From: Dysgonamonadaceae bacterium
GTDB lineage: Bacteria; Bacteroidota; Bacteroidia; Bacteroidales; Dysgonomonadaceae
NCBI GenBank assembly: GCA_031269865.1
Contig: JAISYO010000025.1
Location: forward strand, 1-53,352
Reading direction: 5' to 3'
Length of the DNA: 53,352 nt
Notes under the pieces: model-generated
What the model saw: the letters and a program-made list of their open reading frames with translations, nothing else
Told to the model about the DNA's origin: nothing
Database searches by the model: none
Program-made: the position numbers and the translations under genes
Shown: positions 8,311 through 20,018 of the stretch, piece by piece
Position numbering within the stretch: the stretch's first letter is position 1
Layout: each line of letters opens with the position of its first letter

Positions 8311-8421
8311 CAATCGTCGGGTATTTAGGATACGGAAACCATCGCAAAAAAGATGCGGCTTGGACGTAACAATATAATTTTCAAACATAAAACAATAGAA
8401 AAAACAGATATTCATTAACTT

Positions 8422-9735
8422 ATGGGCAAAAAAACAAAAACCATCAGCCTGATAGATACTTTTTCAGAATTCAACGAACTGAAAAATATTGATAAAACAA
8501 CGATGATCAGCGTATTGGAAGAATCGTTCCGCAGCGTCATTTCAAAAATGTACGGGACGGACGAAAACTACAACATCATCATCAACCCCGACAAGGGCGA
8601 CTTGGAAATTTGGCGCAGCCGCACCATCGTGGAAGACGATCAGTTTACCGATCCCAACCTCGAAATCACTCTTTCGGACGCACTTAAAATCGACGAGGAT
8701 TTTGAAGTGGGCGAAGACGTTACCGACGAAGTGCTTCTCGAAGATTTCGGACGGCGCACCATTCTCAACCTGCGCCAAACATTGGCTTCCAGAATTTTGG
8801 AACTCGAAAAAGACAACCTGTACAACAAATACAAGGAAAAAGTCGGGCAGATTGTTGCTGGCGAGGTTTATCAGGTTTGGAAAAAAGAATTATTGTTGCT
8901 CGACGACGAGCAAAACGAACTGATTCTTCCGAAAACCGAGCAGATACCCAGCGACTTCTTCCGCAAGGGCGAACACGCACGCGCCGTGGTTGCGCGGGTT
9001 GAAAACATCAACAACAACCCGAAAATTATCCTTTCGCGCACGTCGCCAGTCTTCTTGGAACGCCTGTTCGAAATGGAAATCCCCGAAATCGCCGACGGAC
9101 TCATCACAATAAAAGGCATCGCACGTATCCCCGGCGAACGCGCCAAAGTAGCGGTGGAAGCCTACGACGATCGCATTGATCCGGTTGGCGCCTGCGTGGG
9201 CATGAAAGGGTTCCGCATTCACGGAATCGTCCGCGAACTGCGCAACGAAAACATCGACGTCATCAACTATACAAACAACACCAGCCTATACATTCAGCGT
9301 GCGTTGAGCCCAGCCCACATCAATTCCATCGTGGTAAAAGAGGACGAACACCGCGCCGAAGTCTTCCTGCACCCCGAAGAAGTTTCTTTGGCGATCGGGA
9401 AAGGCGGGGCGAACATCAAATTGGCGTCGATGCTTACCCACTACAACATCGAGGTGTTCCGCGATATTGACGGGGTGGACGAAGAAGACATTTATTTAGA
9501 TGAATTCCGCGACGAAATTGACGGCTGGATCATCGATCAATTGAAACGCATCGGGCTTTCAACGGCGAAAAACGTGTTGAACGCCAACCGCGAAAAAATT
9601 ATCCTCGAAGCCGACTTGGAAGAAAGCACGGTGGACGAAGTCCTGAATATATTGGGGGCTGAGTTCGAGGACGAAAACAGCGGCAACGAGAACGAGAATA
9701 TAGAGGACGAGAACGCCGCCGACGACAATCAGTAG
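8422..9735 (+). CDS. nusA: Transcription termination/antitermination factor NusA
   Basis: S1/KH motifs ('GACVGMKGFRIHGIVRELRNENIDVI', 'LAIGKGGANIKLASMLT') and gene order. Confidence 0.97.
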   Translation: MGKKTKTISLIDTFSEFNELKNIDKTTMISVLEESFRSVISKMYGTDENYNIIINPDKGDLEIWRSRTIVEDDQFTDPNLEITLSDALKIDEDFEVGEDVTDEVLLEDFGRRTILNLRQTLASRILELEKDNLYNKYKEKVGQIVAGEVYQVWKKELLLLDDEQNELILPKTEQIPSDFFRKGEHARAVVARVENINNNPKIILSRTSPVFLERLFEMEIPEIADGLITIKGIARIPGERAKVAVEAYDDRIDPVGACVGMKGFRIHGIVRELRNENIDVINYTNNTSLYIQRALSPAHINSIVVKEDEHRAEVFLHPEEVSLAIGKGGANIKLASMLTHYNIEVFRDIDGVDEEDIYLDEFRDEIDGWIIDQLKRIGLSTAKNVLNANREKIILEADLEESTVDEVLNILGAEFEDENSGNENENIEDENAADDNQ

Positions 9736-9814
9736 CCTTTCGCCCCGCGCAGAGCTGTCGCGGCAACACACGATGGCTCAATAACAATAAAAAAGAGAGA
9801 ATTATAGATAAAAT

Positions 9815-12715
9815 ATGCCGATACGACTAATTAAAGCTTCCGTGAATCTGAACGTGGGAATCAACAGTTTGGTTGAATTTCTGCACAAAAAAGGTATTGA
9901 CGTCAATGCCGATCCGAATGTAAAAATAGAAGATGAACAATACGATTTGCTCATCGCCGAATTTGGAAAGGACAAAAACATCAAGCGGGAGATTATAGAA
10001 ACGCGCGAAAAATTTCATCGCAAGGATGACAAGCGCGAAACCATAGCCATCGAAGGGTATGAGCTTCCCGAAAAAGAAAGAAAAAAGGAAAAAGAAACCA
10101 TCAAAACCGAAGTCCCAAAAGAAATGAAACCGCACTTCAACGTGGTGGGTTCCATTGATTTGAACAGTCCAAAACCAAAAAAAGAAGAGAAAACGGAAAA
10201 AGTCGAACCGGAACAACCGAAAGTCGAACCGGCATTGGAAGTTACAAAAGAAGAACAACCGCCCGCACCCGTTTTCGAACCGGAACAACCGAAAGAGCAA
10301 CCGGAAGTCATCGTTGAAACGCAAGAGAAAGAAGAGGAAAAACCCGAAATCGTTGAACCCGAAATTGTTTCGGAAGAAACAGAAAAAGTTACAGAAGCAG
10401 AGGCAGAACCCGAAACAACTGCCGAGCAAAAAACCAACGAAGTTTTCAGGATTCACGAACCAGTCGCCACCCCCAGCCTTGTGGTAAAGGGTTCCATCGA
10501 TCTCAATTCCATCAACGATAAAACACGCCCGCCCAGAAAATCGAAGGCGCAACGCAAAAAAGAACGCATCGAGAGGGAACAGCAAAAAGCGGCGGACAGC
10601 AAAAAACTGAAAGAGGAAGCCCTCAAATTAGGGAAAAAAGAAGCGGTGGACACGCATAAAAAAGCCGCCGACACCGATGATTCGGAAGACGCAAAACGGA
10701 AAAAACGCAAGCGTATCCGCCAAGGCAAAGTCAATATCGACAAGCCCTCAACCTACAACGAGCCGTCGAGCAAACGCAAACTCACACTCAAAAAACCGGT
10801 AAAAGCCGAGGTCAGCGAAGAAGACGTTCAAAAACAAATCAAAGAAACGCTTGCCCGACTGACGGAAAAACGCGGCGGAAAAGGCGGTGCGAAATACCGC
10901 AAGGAAAAACGCGAAGCCGTTTCGCAACGCCATCAGGAAGAACTCATTCAGCAGGAACGTGAAAGCCATATCTTGCAACTGACGGAATTTGTAACCGCCA
11001 ACGACTTGGCAAATATGATGAACGTTCCCGTAACGGAAATCATATCTATGTTGATGGGTATCGGCTTGATGACGGGAATCAACCAGCGTTTGGACGCCGA
11101 AACCATCAACCTCGTCGCCGAGGAATACGGATTCAAAACCAAATACGTGAGCGCAGGGGTTATCGAAGCCATTTCGGAAGAAGAAGACGCGCCCGAAGAT
11201 TTGGTTTCCCGTCCGCCCGTGGTAACGGTAATGGGACACGTGGATCACGGAAAAACCTCCTTGCTCGACAATATCCGCAACACCAACGTTATCGCAGGCG
11301 AAGCAGGAGGAATCACGCAGCACATCGGGGCTTACAACGTGCAGTTGAAGGACGATCGAAAAATCACTTTCCTCGACACACCCGGACACGAAGCCTTTAC
11401 CGCTATGCGTGCCCGCGGGGCGAAAATGACGGACGTGGCGATCATCATCGTGGCAGCCGACGACAGCGTGATGCCCCAAACGGTGGAAGCCATCAACCAC
11501 GCAGGGGCAGCCGGAGTGCCCATCGTTTTCGCCATCAACAAGATAGATAAACCGGGGGCAAACCCCGAAAAAATAAAGGAACGCCTCGCCGAAATGAATT
11601 ACCTCGTGGAAGAATGGGGCGGCAAATACCAGTCGCAGGACATCTCGGCGAAAAAAGGCATAGGCGTGGAAGAACTGCTCGAAAAAGTATTGCTCGAAGC
11701 CGATATGCTCGATTTGAAAGCCAATCCCGAACGCCGCGCAACCGGATCCATCATCGAATCGTCCCTCGACAAAGGGCGTGGCTATGTAGCCACCGTTTTG
11801 GTGCAGAACGGAACGCTCAAACAGGGCGATATGGTGTTGGCAGGCTCTTACTTCGGACGCATCAAAGCAATGTTCAATGAACGAAACCAACGCATCACTG
11901 AGGCAGGTCCATCGGAACCGGCATTGATTCTTGGGTTGAACGGCGCACCGCAAGCCGGGGACACCTTCAACGTGATGGAAAACGAGCAAGATGCCCGATC
12001 CATCGCCAACCGCCGCGAACAATTGCAGCGCGAGCAGTCCATTCGCACACAAAAAATGCTTACCTTGGACGACATCGGACGCCGCATCGCCATCGGAAAT
12101 TTCCAACAGTTGAACATCATCGTGAAAGGCGACGTGGACGGCTCGGTGGAAGCCTTGTCCGATTCGCTCATCAGGCTCTCAACCGAAGAAATACAAGTGA
12201 ACGTTATCCACAAAGCCGTAGGGCAGATTTCGGAATCGGACGTTACGCTTGCCGCCGCGTCTGACGCCGTCATCATCGGATTTCAGGTGCGCCCGTCCTT
12301 GCCCGCGCGTAAAGAAGCGGAAAAAGTGGGCGTGGACATTCGTCTCTACTCTATCATCTACGATGCCATCGAACAAGTGAAGGCGGCTATGGAAGGTATG
12401 CTTTCGCCCGACATCAAGGAAGAAATTACGGGGAACGCCGAGGTGCTCGACGTCTTCAAAATCACGAAGGTGGGGACGGTTGCCGGAAGTATGGTGCGCG
12501 ACGGGAAAATAAAACGCACCAACCACTTACGCCTAATCCGCGACGGCATCGTCATTTACACCGGGGAATTGGAATCGCTCAAACGTTTCAAGGAAGACGT
12601 GAAAGAGGTTGCGTCGGGATACGAATGTGGTATCAGCATCAAGAATTTCAACGACATAAAAGTAGGGGATATCATCGAATCCTTTGAGGAGGTGGAAGTG
12701 AAGAAAACGCTTTAA
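9815..12715 (+). CDS. infB: Translation initiation factor IF-2
   Basis: 966 aa with '[22 protein letters not shown]', '[20 protein letters not shown]', 'NKID' and a long charged N-terminus. Confidence 0.98.
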   Translation: MPIRLIKASVNLNVGINSLVEFLHKKGIDVNADPNVKIEDEQYDLLIAEFGKDKNIKREIIETREKFHRKDDKRETIAIEGYELPEKERKKEKETIKTEVPKEMKPHFNVVGSIDLNSPKPKKEEKTEKVEPEQPKVEPALEVTKEEQPPAPVFEPEQPKEQPEVIVETQEKEEEKPEIVEPEIVSEETEKVTEAEAEPETTAEQKTNEVFRIHEPVATPSLVVKGSIDLNSINDKTRPPRKSKAQRKKERIEREQQKAADSKKLKEEALKLGKKEAVDTHKKAADTDDSEDAKRKKRKRIRQGKVNIDKPSTYNEPSSKRKLTLKKPVKAEVSEEDVQKQIKETLARLTEKRGGKGGAKYRKEKREAVSQRHQEELIQQERESHILQLTEFVTANDLANMMNVPVTEIISMLMGIGLMTGINQRLDAETINLVAEEYGFKTKYVSAGVIEAISEEEDAPEDLVSRPPVVTVMGHVDHGKTSLLDNIRNTNVIAGEAGGITQHIGAYNVQLKDDRKITFLDTPGHEAFTAMRARGAKMTDVAIIIVAADDSVMPQTVEAINHAGAAGVPIVFAINKIDKPGANPEKIKERLAEMNYLVEEWGGKYQSQDISAKKGIGVEELLEKVLLEADMLDLKANPERRATGSIIESSLDKGRGYVATVLVQNGTLKQGDMVLAGSYFGRIKAMFNERNQRITEAGPSEPALILGLNGAPQAGDTFNVMENEQDARSIANRREQLQREQSIRTQKMLTLDDIGRRIAIGNFQQLNIIVKGDVDGSVEALSDSLIRLSTEEIQVNVIHKAVGQISESDVTLAAASDAVIIGFQVRPSLPARKEAEKVGVDIRLYSIIYDAIEQVKAAMEGMLSPDIKEEITGNAEVLDVFKITKVGTVAGSMVRDGKIKRTNHLRLIRDGIVIYTGELESLKRFKEDVKEVASGYECGISIKNFNDIKVGDIIESFEEVEVKKTL

Positions 12716-12939
12716 AAAAGCACGGGCTGAAAAATCGAAGGCTTCGCGAAGCCAACGAAACAGCCGGCATCATTGTTATATAACCAGTAGTCATTGTGAA
12801 TCATCTAACCCTTCGAGTGGACGCATCTGTAAAAGGCACGCAGGTGCGTCCAAACACACCGGAGGTAAAAGATGAGGCTCAAAGACGACGAACAAAAAAA
12901 TTAAATAACTAATAATCAATCACTTAAAATAGATTTATT

Positions 12940-13461
12940 ATGACAAAAAAAATTCTTTTCAGTCTTAGTGTATTTATTTTTATGCTGGAAGCATCTACGT
13001 TTGCACAAGTTTCGCTGTCCAATGTAGCTTACGTGAATACGAAAGAGATATTGAACGTTTTGCCCGAAAAAACGAAAGCCACGGAGCAACTAACCGCATT
13101 GAGCAACAACTACAAGGCGGAATTGCAACTGATGCAGAACGAATACAACAAAAAGTATTCGGACTTCATCACGTATCAAAATTCGCTTGCTGAAAACATC
13201 AAGTTGCGCCGTATGCAGGAACTGACGGAATTAGAGAAAAAAATCCAACAGTTTATGGATGTGTCGCAAAAAGACATCGAGGAACAAGAGAAAGTATTGC
13301 TTCAACCCTTGACGCAACGCATCAACGAGGCGGTAAACAGCGTGGGGGTGGAACAAAATTTTGTAGTGATTTACGATTTGGCGGTTCCGGGCATCGCTTT
13401 TGTGTCGCCGAGCGCGGTAGATGCCACGCCTATGGTAAAAGTGAAATTGGGCATTCGATAA
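12940..13461 (+). CDS. OmpH/Skp family periplasmic chaperone
   Basis: Signal peptide; 'VAYVNTKEILNVLPE...' coiled-coil typical of OmpH/Skp. Confidence 0.85.
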   Translation: MTKKILFSLSVFIFMLEASTFAQVSLSNVAYVNTKEILNVLPEKTKATEQLTALSNNYKAELQLMQNEYNKKYSDFITYQNSLAENIKLRRMQELTELEKKIQQFMDVSQKDIEEQEKVLLQPLTQRINEAVNSVGVEQNFVVIYDLAVPGIAFVSPSAVDATPMVKVKLGIR

Positions 13462-13465
13462 ATCG

Positions 13466-14332
13466 TTGATTTTTCCTGCGATAGTGAATAGCACTTTTAA
13501 CCAAAAAGTTGGACCGATTGGCGTTTTCGATTCGGGATACGGGGGACTAACCATTCTTTCCGAAATCAAAACGTTGATGCCCCAATACGATTATGTCTAT
13601 TTGGGCGACAACGCCCGTGCGCCTTATGGCAATCGCTCTTTCGAATTGGTGTACGAATTTACGCTGCAAGCGGTAGAATGGTTTTTCGTGCAGGGCTGCC
13701 CCTTGGTTGTCCTTGCCTGCAATACGGCATCGGCAAAAGCATTGCGAAGCATACAGCAGAAAAATCTGCCTGTCATCGCCCCTTCGCGACGGGTGTTGGG
13801 CGTTATCCGCCCAACCGCCGAATTGGTGGGCGGCATAACGAAAAGCGGACACGTGGGCGTTTTGGGGACGGTTGGCACCGTACAATCGCAATCCTACGAA
13901 ATGGAAATCAACAAATTGCACCCCGGCTTAACCATTGCCGCCGAAGCCTGCCCAATGTGGGTTCCCTTGGTTGAGAACCGCGAATACGACAAACCCGGCG
14001 CGGATTATTTCGTCAAGCAGCACATCGACAGCATTTTGCAGAAAGATGCGAAAATCGACACGCTGATTTTGGGCTGCACCCATTATCCGCTTTTGATGGA
14101 CAAAATAAAAGCGTCCTTACCCGAAAACGTAACTGTCGTGGCGCAAGGAAAGCACGTGGCGGAAAGGTTGCAAGACTATCTTCGTCGCCACCCCGAAATA
14201 GATGAACGATGCACCAAAAACCGTCGCGCCACCTATTTTACCACCGAATCGCCCGAAAAATTTGCCGAACAAGCGTCTATTTTCCTCAAAGAAAACATTC
14301 GGACGCAAAAAACCGTTATTGACAATATATGA
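13466..14332 (+). CDS. murI: Glutamate racemase
   Basis: 'IGVFDSGYGGLTIL', 'VLACNTASAKALR', 'LILGCTHYPLL'. Confidence 0.95.
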   Translation: MIFPAIVNSTFNQKVGPIGVFDSGYGGLTILSEIKTLMPQYDYVYLGDNARAPYGNRSFELVYEFTLQAVEWFFVQGCPLVVLACNTASAKALRSIQQKNLPVIAPSRRVLGVIRPTAELVGGITKSGHVGVLGTVGTVQSQSYEMEINKLHPGLTIAAEACPMWVPLVENREYDKPGADYFVKQHIDSILQKDAKIDTLILGCTHYPLLMDKIKASLPENVTVVAQGKHVAERLQDYLRRHPEIDERCTKNRRATYFTTESPEKFAEQASIFLKENIRTQKTVIDNI

Positions 14333-14907
14333 TGAACTGGCTCGACATAACCGTACTTGTTGCACTTCTTGTCGCGTTCGTTTTCGGATTGCGAAAAGGA
14401 TTGGTGATGCAACTGGCAGGGTTGGCGAGCATCATCCTTGCCTCCATTTTCGGGGGGAAAGTCGCCGCGTACATCGCGCCCTATTTGGAACAAATCAGCC
14501 TGTCTCCGATCGTGGCGGGAATCCTTTCCTACGCGCTTGCCTTCGTGCTGATCGCAGTCGTGCTCACATTGATCGGGGAAGCGGTAACCGGCTTGCTGAA
14601 AACGATTCAAATCAATTTCATCAACCGCATACTGGGCGGGCTGGTTGCCATAGGCGCAATGATGGTGGTGCTCAGCATTTTATTGAATATGGCTTTGCTG
14701 CTGGATCCGAATGAGGACGTGATTACCAAAAACGCGAAGGAAGAATCGTTTTTCTACGGGCGCGTTCAAGTCGTCGTCCCGGCTTTTGTGCCCTACCTGC
14801 AAAGAGAGGTATGGAAACAATACCTGCCGCCTGAAAAACGAAAGAATGAAAACGAAGGAGATGGAGAGTCCATTTCCAAATCCAATATACCTACCTTAAA
14901 GATTTGA
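14329..14907 (+). CDS. CvpA family membrane protein
   Basis: 'MNWLDITVLVALLVAFVFGLRKGLVMQLAGL', CvpA-like multi-TM N-terminus. Confidence 0.85.
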   Translation: MMNWLDITVLVALLVAFVFGLRKGLVMQLAGLASIILASIFGGKVAAYIAPYLEQISLSPIVAGILSYALAFVLIAVVLTLIGEAVTGLLKTIQINFINRILGGLVAIGAMMVVLSILLNMALLLDPNEDVITKNAKEESFFYGRVQVVVPAFVPYLQREVWKQYLPPEKRKNENEGDGESISKSNIPTLKI

Positions 14908-14912
14908 GAATT

Positions 14913-15596
14913 ATGTTAATACATAAAGAAGGCAAAAAAACATTGCTTTACACATTCATTGCGCTGGGGGCAGTGAACGTTGTGCTGTTTTACTTTTTTT
15001 ACAAATGTATCCCCACTTATAGCATTTTCGGCGTTTCGGTAATCATTTTTCTGATTATGCTGAATTTCTTCAAACAGCCGAAAAGGATATACACCGGACA
15101 ATTGTTGGGTTCGGTAAACGCGCCTACCGATGGGAAAGTGGTTGTCGTAGAGAAGGTTTTCGAAAAAGATTTCCTTCAAGCCGAGTGCATACAGGTTTCC
15201 ATTTTTATGTCGCTTTTCAACGCCCATTCCAATTGGATGCCGGTTACCGGGAAAGTCGTCCACGTTTCGCATCAGGACGGACGTTTTCTGGGCGCATACC
15301 TGCCGAAATCGAGCCACGAGAACGAACGTTCAAACATCGTCATCGAAACGCCCGACGGACACAAAATCCTCACGCGGCAAATTGCGGGGGCGATGGCAAG
15401 GCGGATTGTTACTTACGTGAAGGAAGGCGAAAACTATTGCATCGGCGATCCGCTCGGATTCATCAAATTAGGCTCGCGAATGGATGTTTTCCTGCCCTTA
15501 GACAGTGAGATATTGGTTCAACTGGGGGAAGAGGTCCGCGCCAACAAAACCTTCCTCGCGCATTTCAACCCCGGCAAACAAACAGAAAAAGAATGA
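14913..15596 (+). CDS. psd: Phosphatidylserine decarboxylase family protein
   Basis: 'SVNAPTDGKVV', 'VSIFMSLFNAHSNWMPVTGKV', 'FIKLGSRMDVFLP' (LGS processing site); followed by pssA. Confidence 0.92.
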   Translation: MLIHKEGKKTLLYTFIALGAVNVVLFYFFYKCIPTYSIFGVSVIIFLIMLNFFKQPKRIYTGQLLGSVNAPTDGKVVVVEKVFEKDFLQAECIQVSIFMSLFNAHSNWMPVTGKVVHVSHQDGRFLGAYLPKSSHENERSNIVIETPDGHKILTRQIAGAMARRIVTYVKEGENYCIGDPLGFIKLGSRMDVFLPLDSEILVQLGEEVRANKTFLAHFNPGKQTEKE

Positions 15597-16297
15597 GGAA
15601 GCACATACCCAATACGCTTACGCTGCTCAATCTGGTATCGGGTTGTATCGCCACGATACACGCCTTCGACAACAGTTTTTTCTACGTGGTAATCTGGGTG
15701 TTGGTGGCTGCGGTATTCGATTTTCTTGACGGCTTTGCCGCACGGATCTTACACGTGCCTTCCCCCATCGGCAAAGAATTAGACTCTTTGGCTGACGTAG
15801 TCAGTTTTGGCGTAGCCCCGGCAATGGCAGTGTTTTCGCTGCTTCGTTCTTCGCACTATCCCGGATTTTTGCCGCCCGCCGTTGAAGCGTATATCCCATA
15901 CTTGGCGTTCATTATCCCCGCTTTTTCCGCTTTGCGACTGGCGAAATTCAATTTGGACGAACGGCAGACAAGCTCTTTCATCGGCTTGCCAACCCCTGCC
16001 AACGCGCTCTTTTGGATTAGCTATTGTTGTTTTGGAATGCAGGGCATCGCCCTCAATTCGTCTTTTGTCGGCATTACCCTGGGCTTTATACTTGTGCTCT
16101 CGTTGTTGTTGGTTTCGGAAATCCCAATGTTTTCGTTGAAGATTAAAACATTCGGTTTCAAGGGAAACGAAAAGCAAGCCCTGCTCATCGCCATCGCGAT
16201 TGTGTTTTTGAGCTTGTGGGGTGTCGCGGGCATCGCGGGGGTTATTTTGGTATATATCGGCATATCCATCGTTTCGGCGTTGTTGGGGAAGCGGTAA
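15593..16297 (+). CDS. pssA: CDP-diacylglycerol--serine O-phosphatidyltransferase
   Basis: 'FDFLDGFAARILHVPSPIGKELDSLADVVSFGVAP', CDP-alcohol phosphotransferase motif. Confidence 0.94.
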   Translation: MRKHIPNTLTLLNLVSGCIATIHAFDNSFFYVVIWVLVAAVFDFLDGFAARILHVPSPIGKELDSLADVVSFGVAPAMAVFSLLRSSHYPGFLPPAVEAYIPYLAFIIPAFSALRLAKFNLDERQTSSFIGLPTPANALFWISYCCFGMQGIALNSSFVGITLGFILVLSLLLVSEIPMFSLKIKTFGFKGNEKQALLIAIAIVFLSLWGVAGIAGVILVYIGISIVSALLGKR

Positions 16298-16371
16298 TCG
16301 TTAATTATTCAAAATGCTTTGTGGGAAAAGAGAGATTTCTCGTATCTTTACAAGCATAACGCATATCAATT

Positions 16372-16623
16372 ATGTTCAAAGTACTATTTTTTCTATTTTT
16401 CGGGTTTCTTCTGCTTTCTCTGCTTCTTGGGATAAGAAACGTGGTGCGCATCTTCCGTGCTTTTTTCGGGTTCGGAACTTCGCCTAAAAACGCCTATCAA
16501 TCGAAACGGCAGACACAAACACAAGAGCCTGAAACACAAGAAGACCGCATTATTTCCTATCAGAAGAAGAGTTTCGAATCCAGCCCCGCCGAGGACGTAG
16601 ATTTCGAGGAAGTGAAGAAATAA
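16372..16623 (+). CDS. DUF4834-like small membrane protein
   Basis: 83 aa, single N-terminal TM and polar tail, typical of this Bacteroidetes family. Confidence 0.6.
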   Translation: MFKVLFFLFFGFLLLSLLLGIRNVVRIFRAFFGFGTSPKNAYQSKRQTQTQEPETQEDRIISYQKKSFESSPAEDVDFEEVKK

Positions 16624-16675
16624 AACTGAAAAAAGAAAGTGCGGATTCTTTTTTTAACGCCAAACAAAAAAATAA

Positions 16676-16707
16676 TTTGTGTATGTTTCGGAAAAGCCTT
16701 ATCTTTG
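16676..16707 (+). promoter_or_regulatory. Bacteroidetes-type promoter for tRNA-Arg
   Basis: TTTG (16676-16679), 20-nt spacer, TATCTTTG (16700-16707), 21 nt before the tRNA. Confidence 0.6.
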
Positions 16708-16728
16708 CACTCACAAAAATAAAGGATT

Positions 16729-16802
16729 GGCTCCGTGGCTCAACTGAATAGAGCATCTGACTACGGATCAGAAGGTTACAGGTTTGAATCCTGTCGGAGT
16801 CA
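16729..16802 (+). tRNA. tRNA-Arg (ACG)
   Basis: GGCTCCGTGGCTCAACTGAATAGAGCATCTGACTACGGATCAGAAGGTTACAGGTTTGAATCCTGTCGGAGTCA; anticodon loop CTACGGA. Confidence 0.95.
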
Positions 16803-16803
16803 C

Positions 16804-16846
16804 AAAAAATAAAAAGCATCTCAAAACGAGATGCTTTTTATTTTTT
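16804..16846. terminator. Bidirectional terminator between tRNA-Arg and fucP
   Basis: ~19-bp stem AAAAAATAAAAAGCATCTC / GAGATGCTTTTTATTTTTT. Confidence 0.85.
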
Positions 16847-16858
16847 GTGTATAAATTC

Positions 16859-18169
16859 TCAAACCTCTTTCTGTTTCTTGCACCACCAGCCGAAGATCGC
16901 TATGACGACAAAGCAAATCAGGGGCAGCACGAAGGACACGCGCACCGATGATAAAGCGTTGCCAAACCAAAGGGCTTTGTCGATGAGCAAGCCTTGCAGG
17001 GGTGGCATCAAGCAGCCGCCGCCAATGGCGAGGATTAGCCCGGCGGAAGCCAATTTCGCTTCGTCGCCCATACCTTTGAGCGCGATGCCGTATATGGTTG
17101 GGAACATCAGCGACATACAAGCCGAAATCGCGACGATGCAATACAAGCCAAGCATTCCGTGGATAAAGATTGCCCCCAGCGTAAACAGTCCGCCGCCAAC
17201 AGCCAAAATCGTCAGCAAGATGCTCGGTTTGATATATTTCAGCAGGAACGTGCAGATGAAACGGCTGCTGACAAAAATCCCCATCGCAAGCATATTGTAT
17301 CCCTGCGCCGTCGATTTTTCCATACCCAATTCGATTTCGGCATACTGAATGATGAATGTCCAAACCATAATTTGCACGCCCACGTAAAACGTCTGAGCGA
17401 CAACCGACCAAACATACCGCTTGTTCTTCAACAAACCGGAAACCGTTTGCCCGATCGTATGTGCGCCGGAATCGGCGGCGACAGTCTTGGGCAGTCTCGA
17501 AAACAGAAACAGCAGGAAGAAGCCGAACACCACCAAAGCAAGTATCAAATAAGGACTGCTGACAATATCCAAATCGGATTGCTGGATAGCCGACAACGCT
17601 TCGGGATTTGTGTCGCGCAAAATAATTCTTTCGGCTTCGGTGGCTTTGTCTAATCGGGCGAGGATAAACTCTTTGGCGATCAACATTCCAGTCAGCGAAC
17701 CAATTGGATTGAACGCCTGAGCAAAATTGAGACGGCGCGTGGCGGTTTCGTCCGGTCCCATCGACAAGATGTAGGGATTAGACGTTGTTTCGAGGAAGGC
17801 AAGTCCGCAAGTCATCACGAAATAGGCGATGAGGAAAGCCCAGAACGCCATTGAGTTACCTGCCGGGATAAACAAGAAACAGCCGATACTGTACAGTGCA
17901 AGCCCCGTGAGAATACCCTTCTTGTAGTTGAACTTCCGAATAAAGAGGGCTGCCGGTATCGCCATAAAACAATAACCGCCGTAAAAGGCGAACTGCACCA
18001 GAGAACTCTCGAAATTTGAAATCAACAGTATATTCTTGAACGCAGCCACCATCGGGTTGGTTATATCGTTGGCGAAGCCCCAGAGCGCGAACAACGAAGT
18101 TACAAGAATGAAAGGGAAAAGGTAGTTTTTTCCGTTTTTGATGAATAGAGACGATGATTCGTTAGCCAT
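16859..18169 (-). CDS. fucP: L-fucose:H+ symporter (FucP-like MFS)
   Basis: 'FALWGFANDITNPMVAAFKNILL', 'QFAFYGGYCFMAIPAALF'; downstream of fucI. Confidence 0.92.
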   Translation of the reverse strand: MANESSSLFIKNGKNYLFPFILVTSLFALWGFANDITNPMVAAFKNILLISNFESSLVQFAFYGGYCFMAIPAALFIRKFNYKKGILTGLALYSIGCFLFIPAGNSMAFWAFLIAYFVMTCGLAFLETTSNPYILSMGPDETATRRLNFAQAFNPIGSLTGMLIAKEFILARLDKATEAERIILRDTNPEALSAIQQSDLDIVSSPYLILALVVFGFFLLFLFSRLPKTVAADSGAHTIGQTVSGLLKNKRYVWSVVAQTFYVGVQIMVWTFIIQYAEIELGMEKSTAQGYNMLAMGIFVSSRFICTFLLKYIKPSILLTILAVGGGLFTLGAIFIHGMLGLYCIVAISACMSLMFPTIYGIALKGMGDEAKLASAGLILAIGGGCLMPPLQGLLIDKALWFGNALSSVRVSFVLPLICFVVIAIFGWWCKKQKEV

Positions 18170-18174
18170 ATCGG

Positions 18175-19965
18175 TTATTTTTTATACATTGGTCCGTAAT
18201 TGGCGCAAGCCCGGTAATCCGCGCTTTCCTTGTCCATTCCAAATGCGTTCCACGATGCGGGACGGAAAATCCGATCTTTCGGCACATTGTGCATACAAAC
18301 AGGGATACGCAGTATCGAACAGAGCGTGATGAGTTCCGCCCCGATATGTCCGCAGTTGATCGAGCCGTGGTTCGCGCCCCAATAGTTCATTACCGAATAC
18401 ACGTCCTTGAACGGTTCGAGCGACGGATCGGTGCGCGGGACGAACCAAGTGGTAGGCCAGCCTTTGTCGGTGCGCTCGTCAAGTATCTTGTGCGACGCGG
18501 GATCGATGTCGGCTGTCCAGCCTTCGGCGAGTTGCAGCACGGGTCCGATGCCTTTCACGAGGTTGAGGCGCACCATTGTGCAGGGCATTCCGCCACGGGT
18601 AAGGAATTTCGACGAGTAGCCGCCGCCGCGGAAATACTCGCGGTTGGCAGGCATCCACGTTGTGGCGTCGAGGCAGGCTTGGGCTTCCTTTTCACTGATT
18701 TCCCAAAAAGGTTTCATAATGGGTTTGCCGTCTTTGTCGTTCTGATAACCGCTACCGTCGAGCGATGCCGCTCCGGAATTGATGAGGTGTATCATACCGT
18801 CGGAAATCAGCCCGGTTGCTTTTTTGCCGGTTACGCGCTCGATGGCTTCGGGACTCCAATAGGTGCGCACGTCGGCGAAAATAGACGCGGTGTTCGTAAG
18901 CAGGTGTCCGAAAAGCATTGCCGCGCCGTTGCAGGCGTCGTTTTCGGTGGCGAGGACGAAGGGGGCGCGGATACCGTTCCAATCGAAGGACGAGTTGAGG
19001 ATAGCTTCCGTGAAATCGCCGTTGGGAAAATGATCCGTCCACTGCCGTTGTCCCTGAAAACCACCTGCGATGGCATTGTGTCCGAGCGATTCTTCGCCGA
19101 AGCCCATCTCTTTGAGGCGCGGATTCCCAATCATCAAGTCGCGGACGATAAGCGTCATTTTTACGACAAATTCCCAATCTTTTTCCGATTCTTCCGGCGA
19201 GCGGACGAGATCGGCGCGGTTGATATTGTCTTCGCCCTGGCGACAGTTTTTCTTCGCCCACGCGAGGGCTTTTTCGTATTCCTCTTTATCGTAAATGCCT
19301 TCGTTCATTCGGCGGATAATTTCCACTTCGTCAATGCCTTCGCAACGCATTCCGAGATAATCTTCAAAGAAATCGGGATTGACTATCGAGCCGGCGATGC
19401 CCATACAAACCGCGCCGACGGAGAGATAGGATTTGCCTTTCATCGTGGCGGCGGCGAGGGCTGCGCGGGTAAAGAGAATCAGTTTTTGACGGACGTCGTC
19501 CGGTATGCTTGTGTCGGTAGCTTCCTGCACGTCGCGCCCGTAAATCCCGAATGCGGGCAAGCCTTTTTGGGCGTGCGCGGCGAGGACGGCGGCGAGATAT
19601 ACCGCGCCCGGACGTTCCGTGCCGTTGAATCCCCAAACAGCCTTGATGGTATCGCGATCCATATCCATCGTTTCGCTGCCGTAGCACCAACAAGGCGTTA
19701 CGGTAATGGTAATGCCGACGCCTTCGCGGGCAAATTTTGCGGCGCAAGCCGCGCTTTCGGCAACGCGCCCGATGGTTGAGTCGGCGATAATGCACTCAAC
19801 GGGTGTCCCATCGGGGTATTTAAGCGTTGATGACAAGAGCGTTACCACGCTTTTTGCCATATTCATCGTTTGCTGTTCGAGCGACTCGCGAACGCCGCCC
19901 ATTCGTCCGTCAATCGTGGGACGAATGCCAATTTTGGGAAAACTTCCCTGATACCTGTTTGCCAT
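18175..19965 (-). CDS. fucI: L-fucose isomerase
   Basis: 596 aa '[31 protein letters not shown]', '[17 protein letters not shown]'. Confidence 0.97.
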   Translation of the reverse strand: MANRYQGSFPKIGIRPTIDGRMGGVRESLEQQTMNMAKSVVTLLSSTLKYPDGTPVECIIADSTIGRVAESAACAAKFAREGVGITITVTPCWCYGSETMDMDRDTIKAVWGFNGTERPGAVYLAAVLAAHAQKGLPAFGIYGRDVQEATDTSIPDDVRQKLILFTRAALAAATMKGKSYLSVGAVCMGIAGSIVNPDFFEDYLGMRCEGIDEVEIIRRMNEGIYDKEEYEKALAWAKKNCRQGEDNINRADLVRSPEESEKDWEFVVKMTLIVRDLMIGNPRLKEMGFGEESLGHNAIAGGFQGQRQWTDHFPNGDFTEAILNSSFDWNGIRAPFVLATENDACNGAAMLFGHLLTNTASIFADVRTYWSPEAIERVTGKKATGLISDGMIHLINSGAASLDGSGYQNDKDGKPIMKPFWEISEKEAQACLDATTWMPANREYFRGGGYSSKFLTRGGMPCTMVRLNLVKGIGPVLQLAEGWTADIDPASHKILDERTDKGWPTTWFVPRTDPSLEPFKDVYSVMNYWGANHGSINCGHIGAELITLCSILRIPVCMHNVPKDRIFRPASWNAFGMDKESADYRACANYGPMYKK

Positions 19966-20018
19966 TTTAATCTTTGTTTTTATGGTTGATAATGAATGAA
20001 TTTATATTTTACGCGGAA

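Noticed and set aside
10180-10420. E/P/K-rich internal repeats in infB
   Set aside because: Ordinary low-complexity IF-2 N-terminal linker.
10748-12106. 452-aa ORF antisense to infB (plus 9827-10585 antisense)
   Set aside because: Shadow ORFs opposite a highly conserved gene, with F/H/C-rich composition and no own start signals.
18289-19779. 496-aa ORF antisense to fucI
   Set aside because: Full overlap with a clearly conserved FucI; composition reflects the complementary strand of a GC-rich gene, no recognisable domain.
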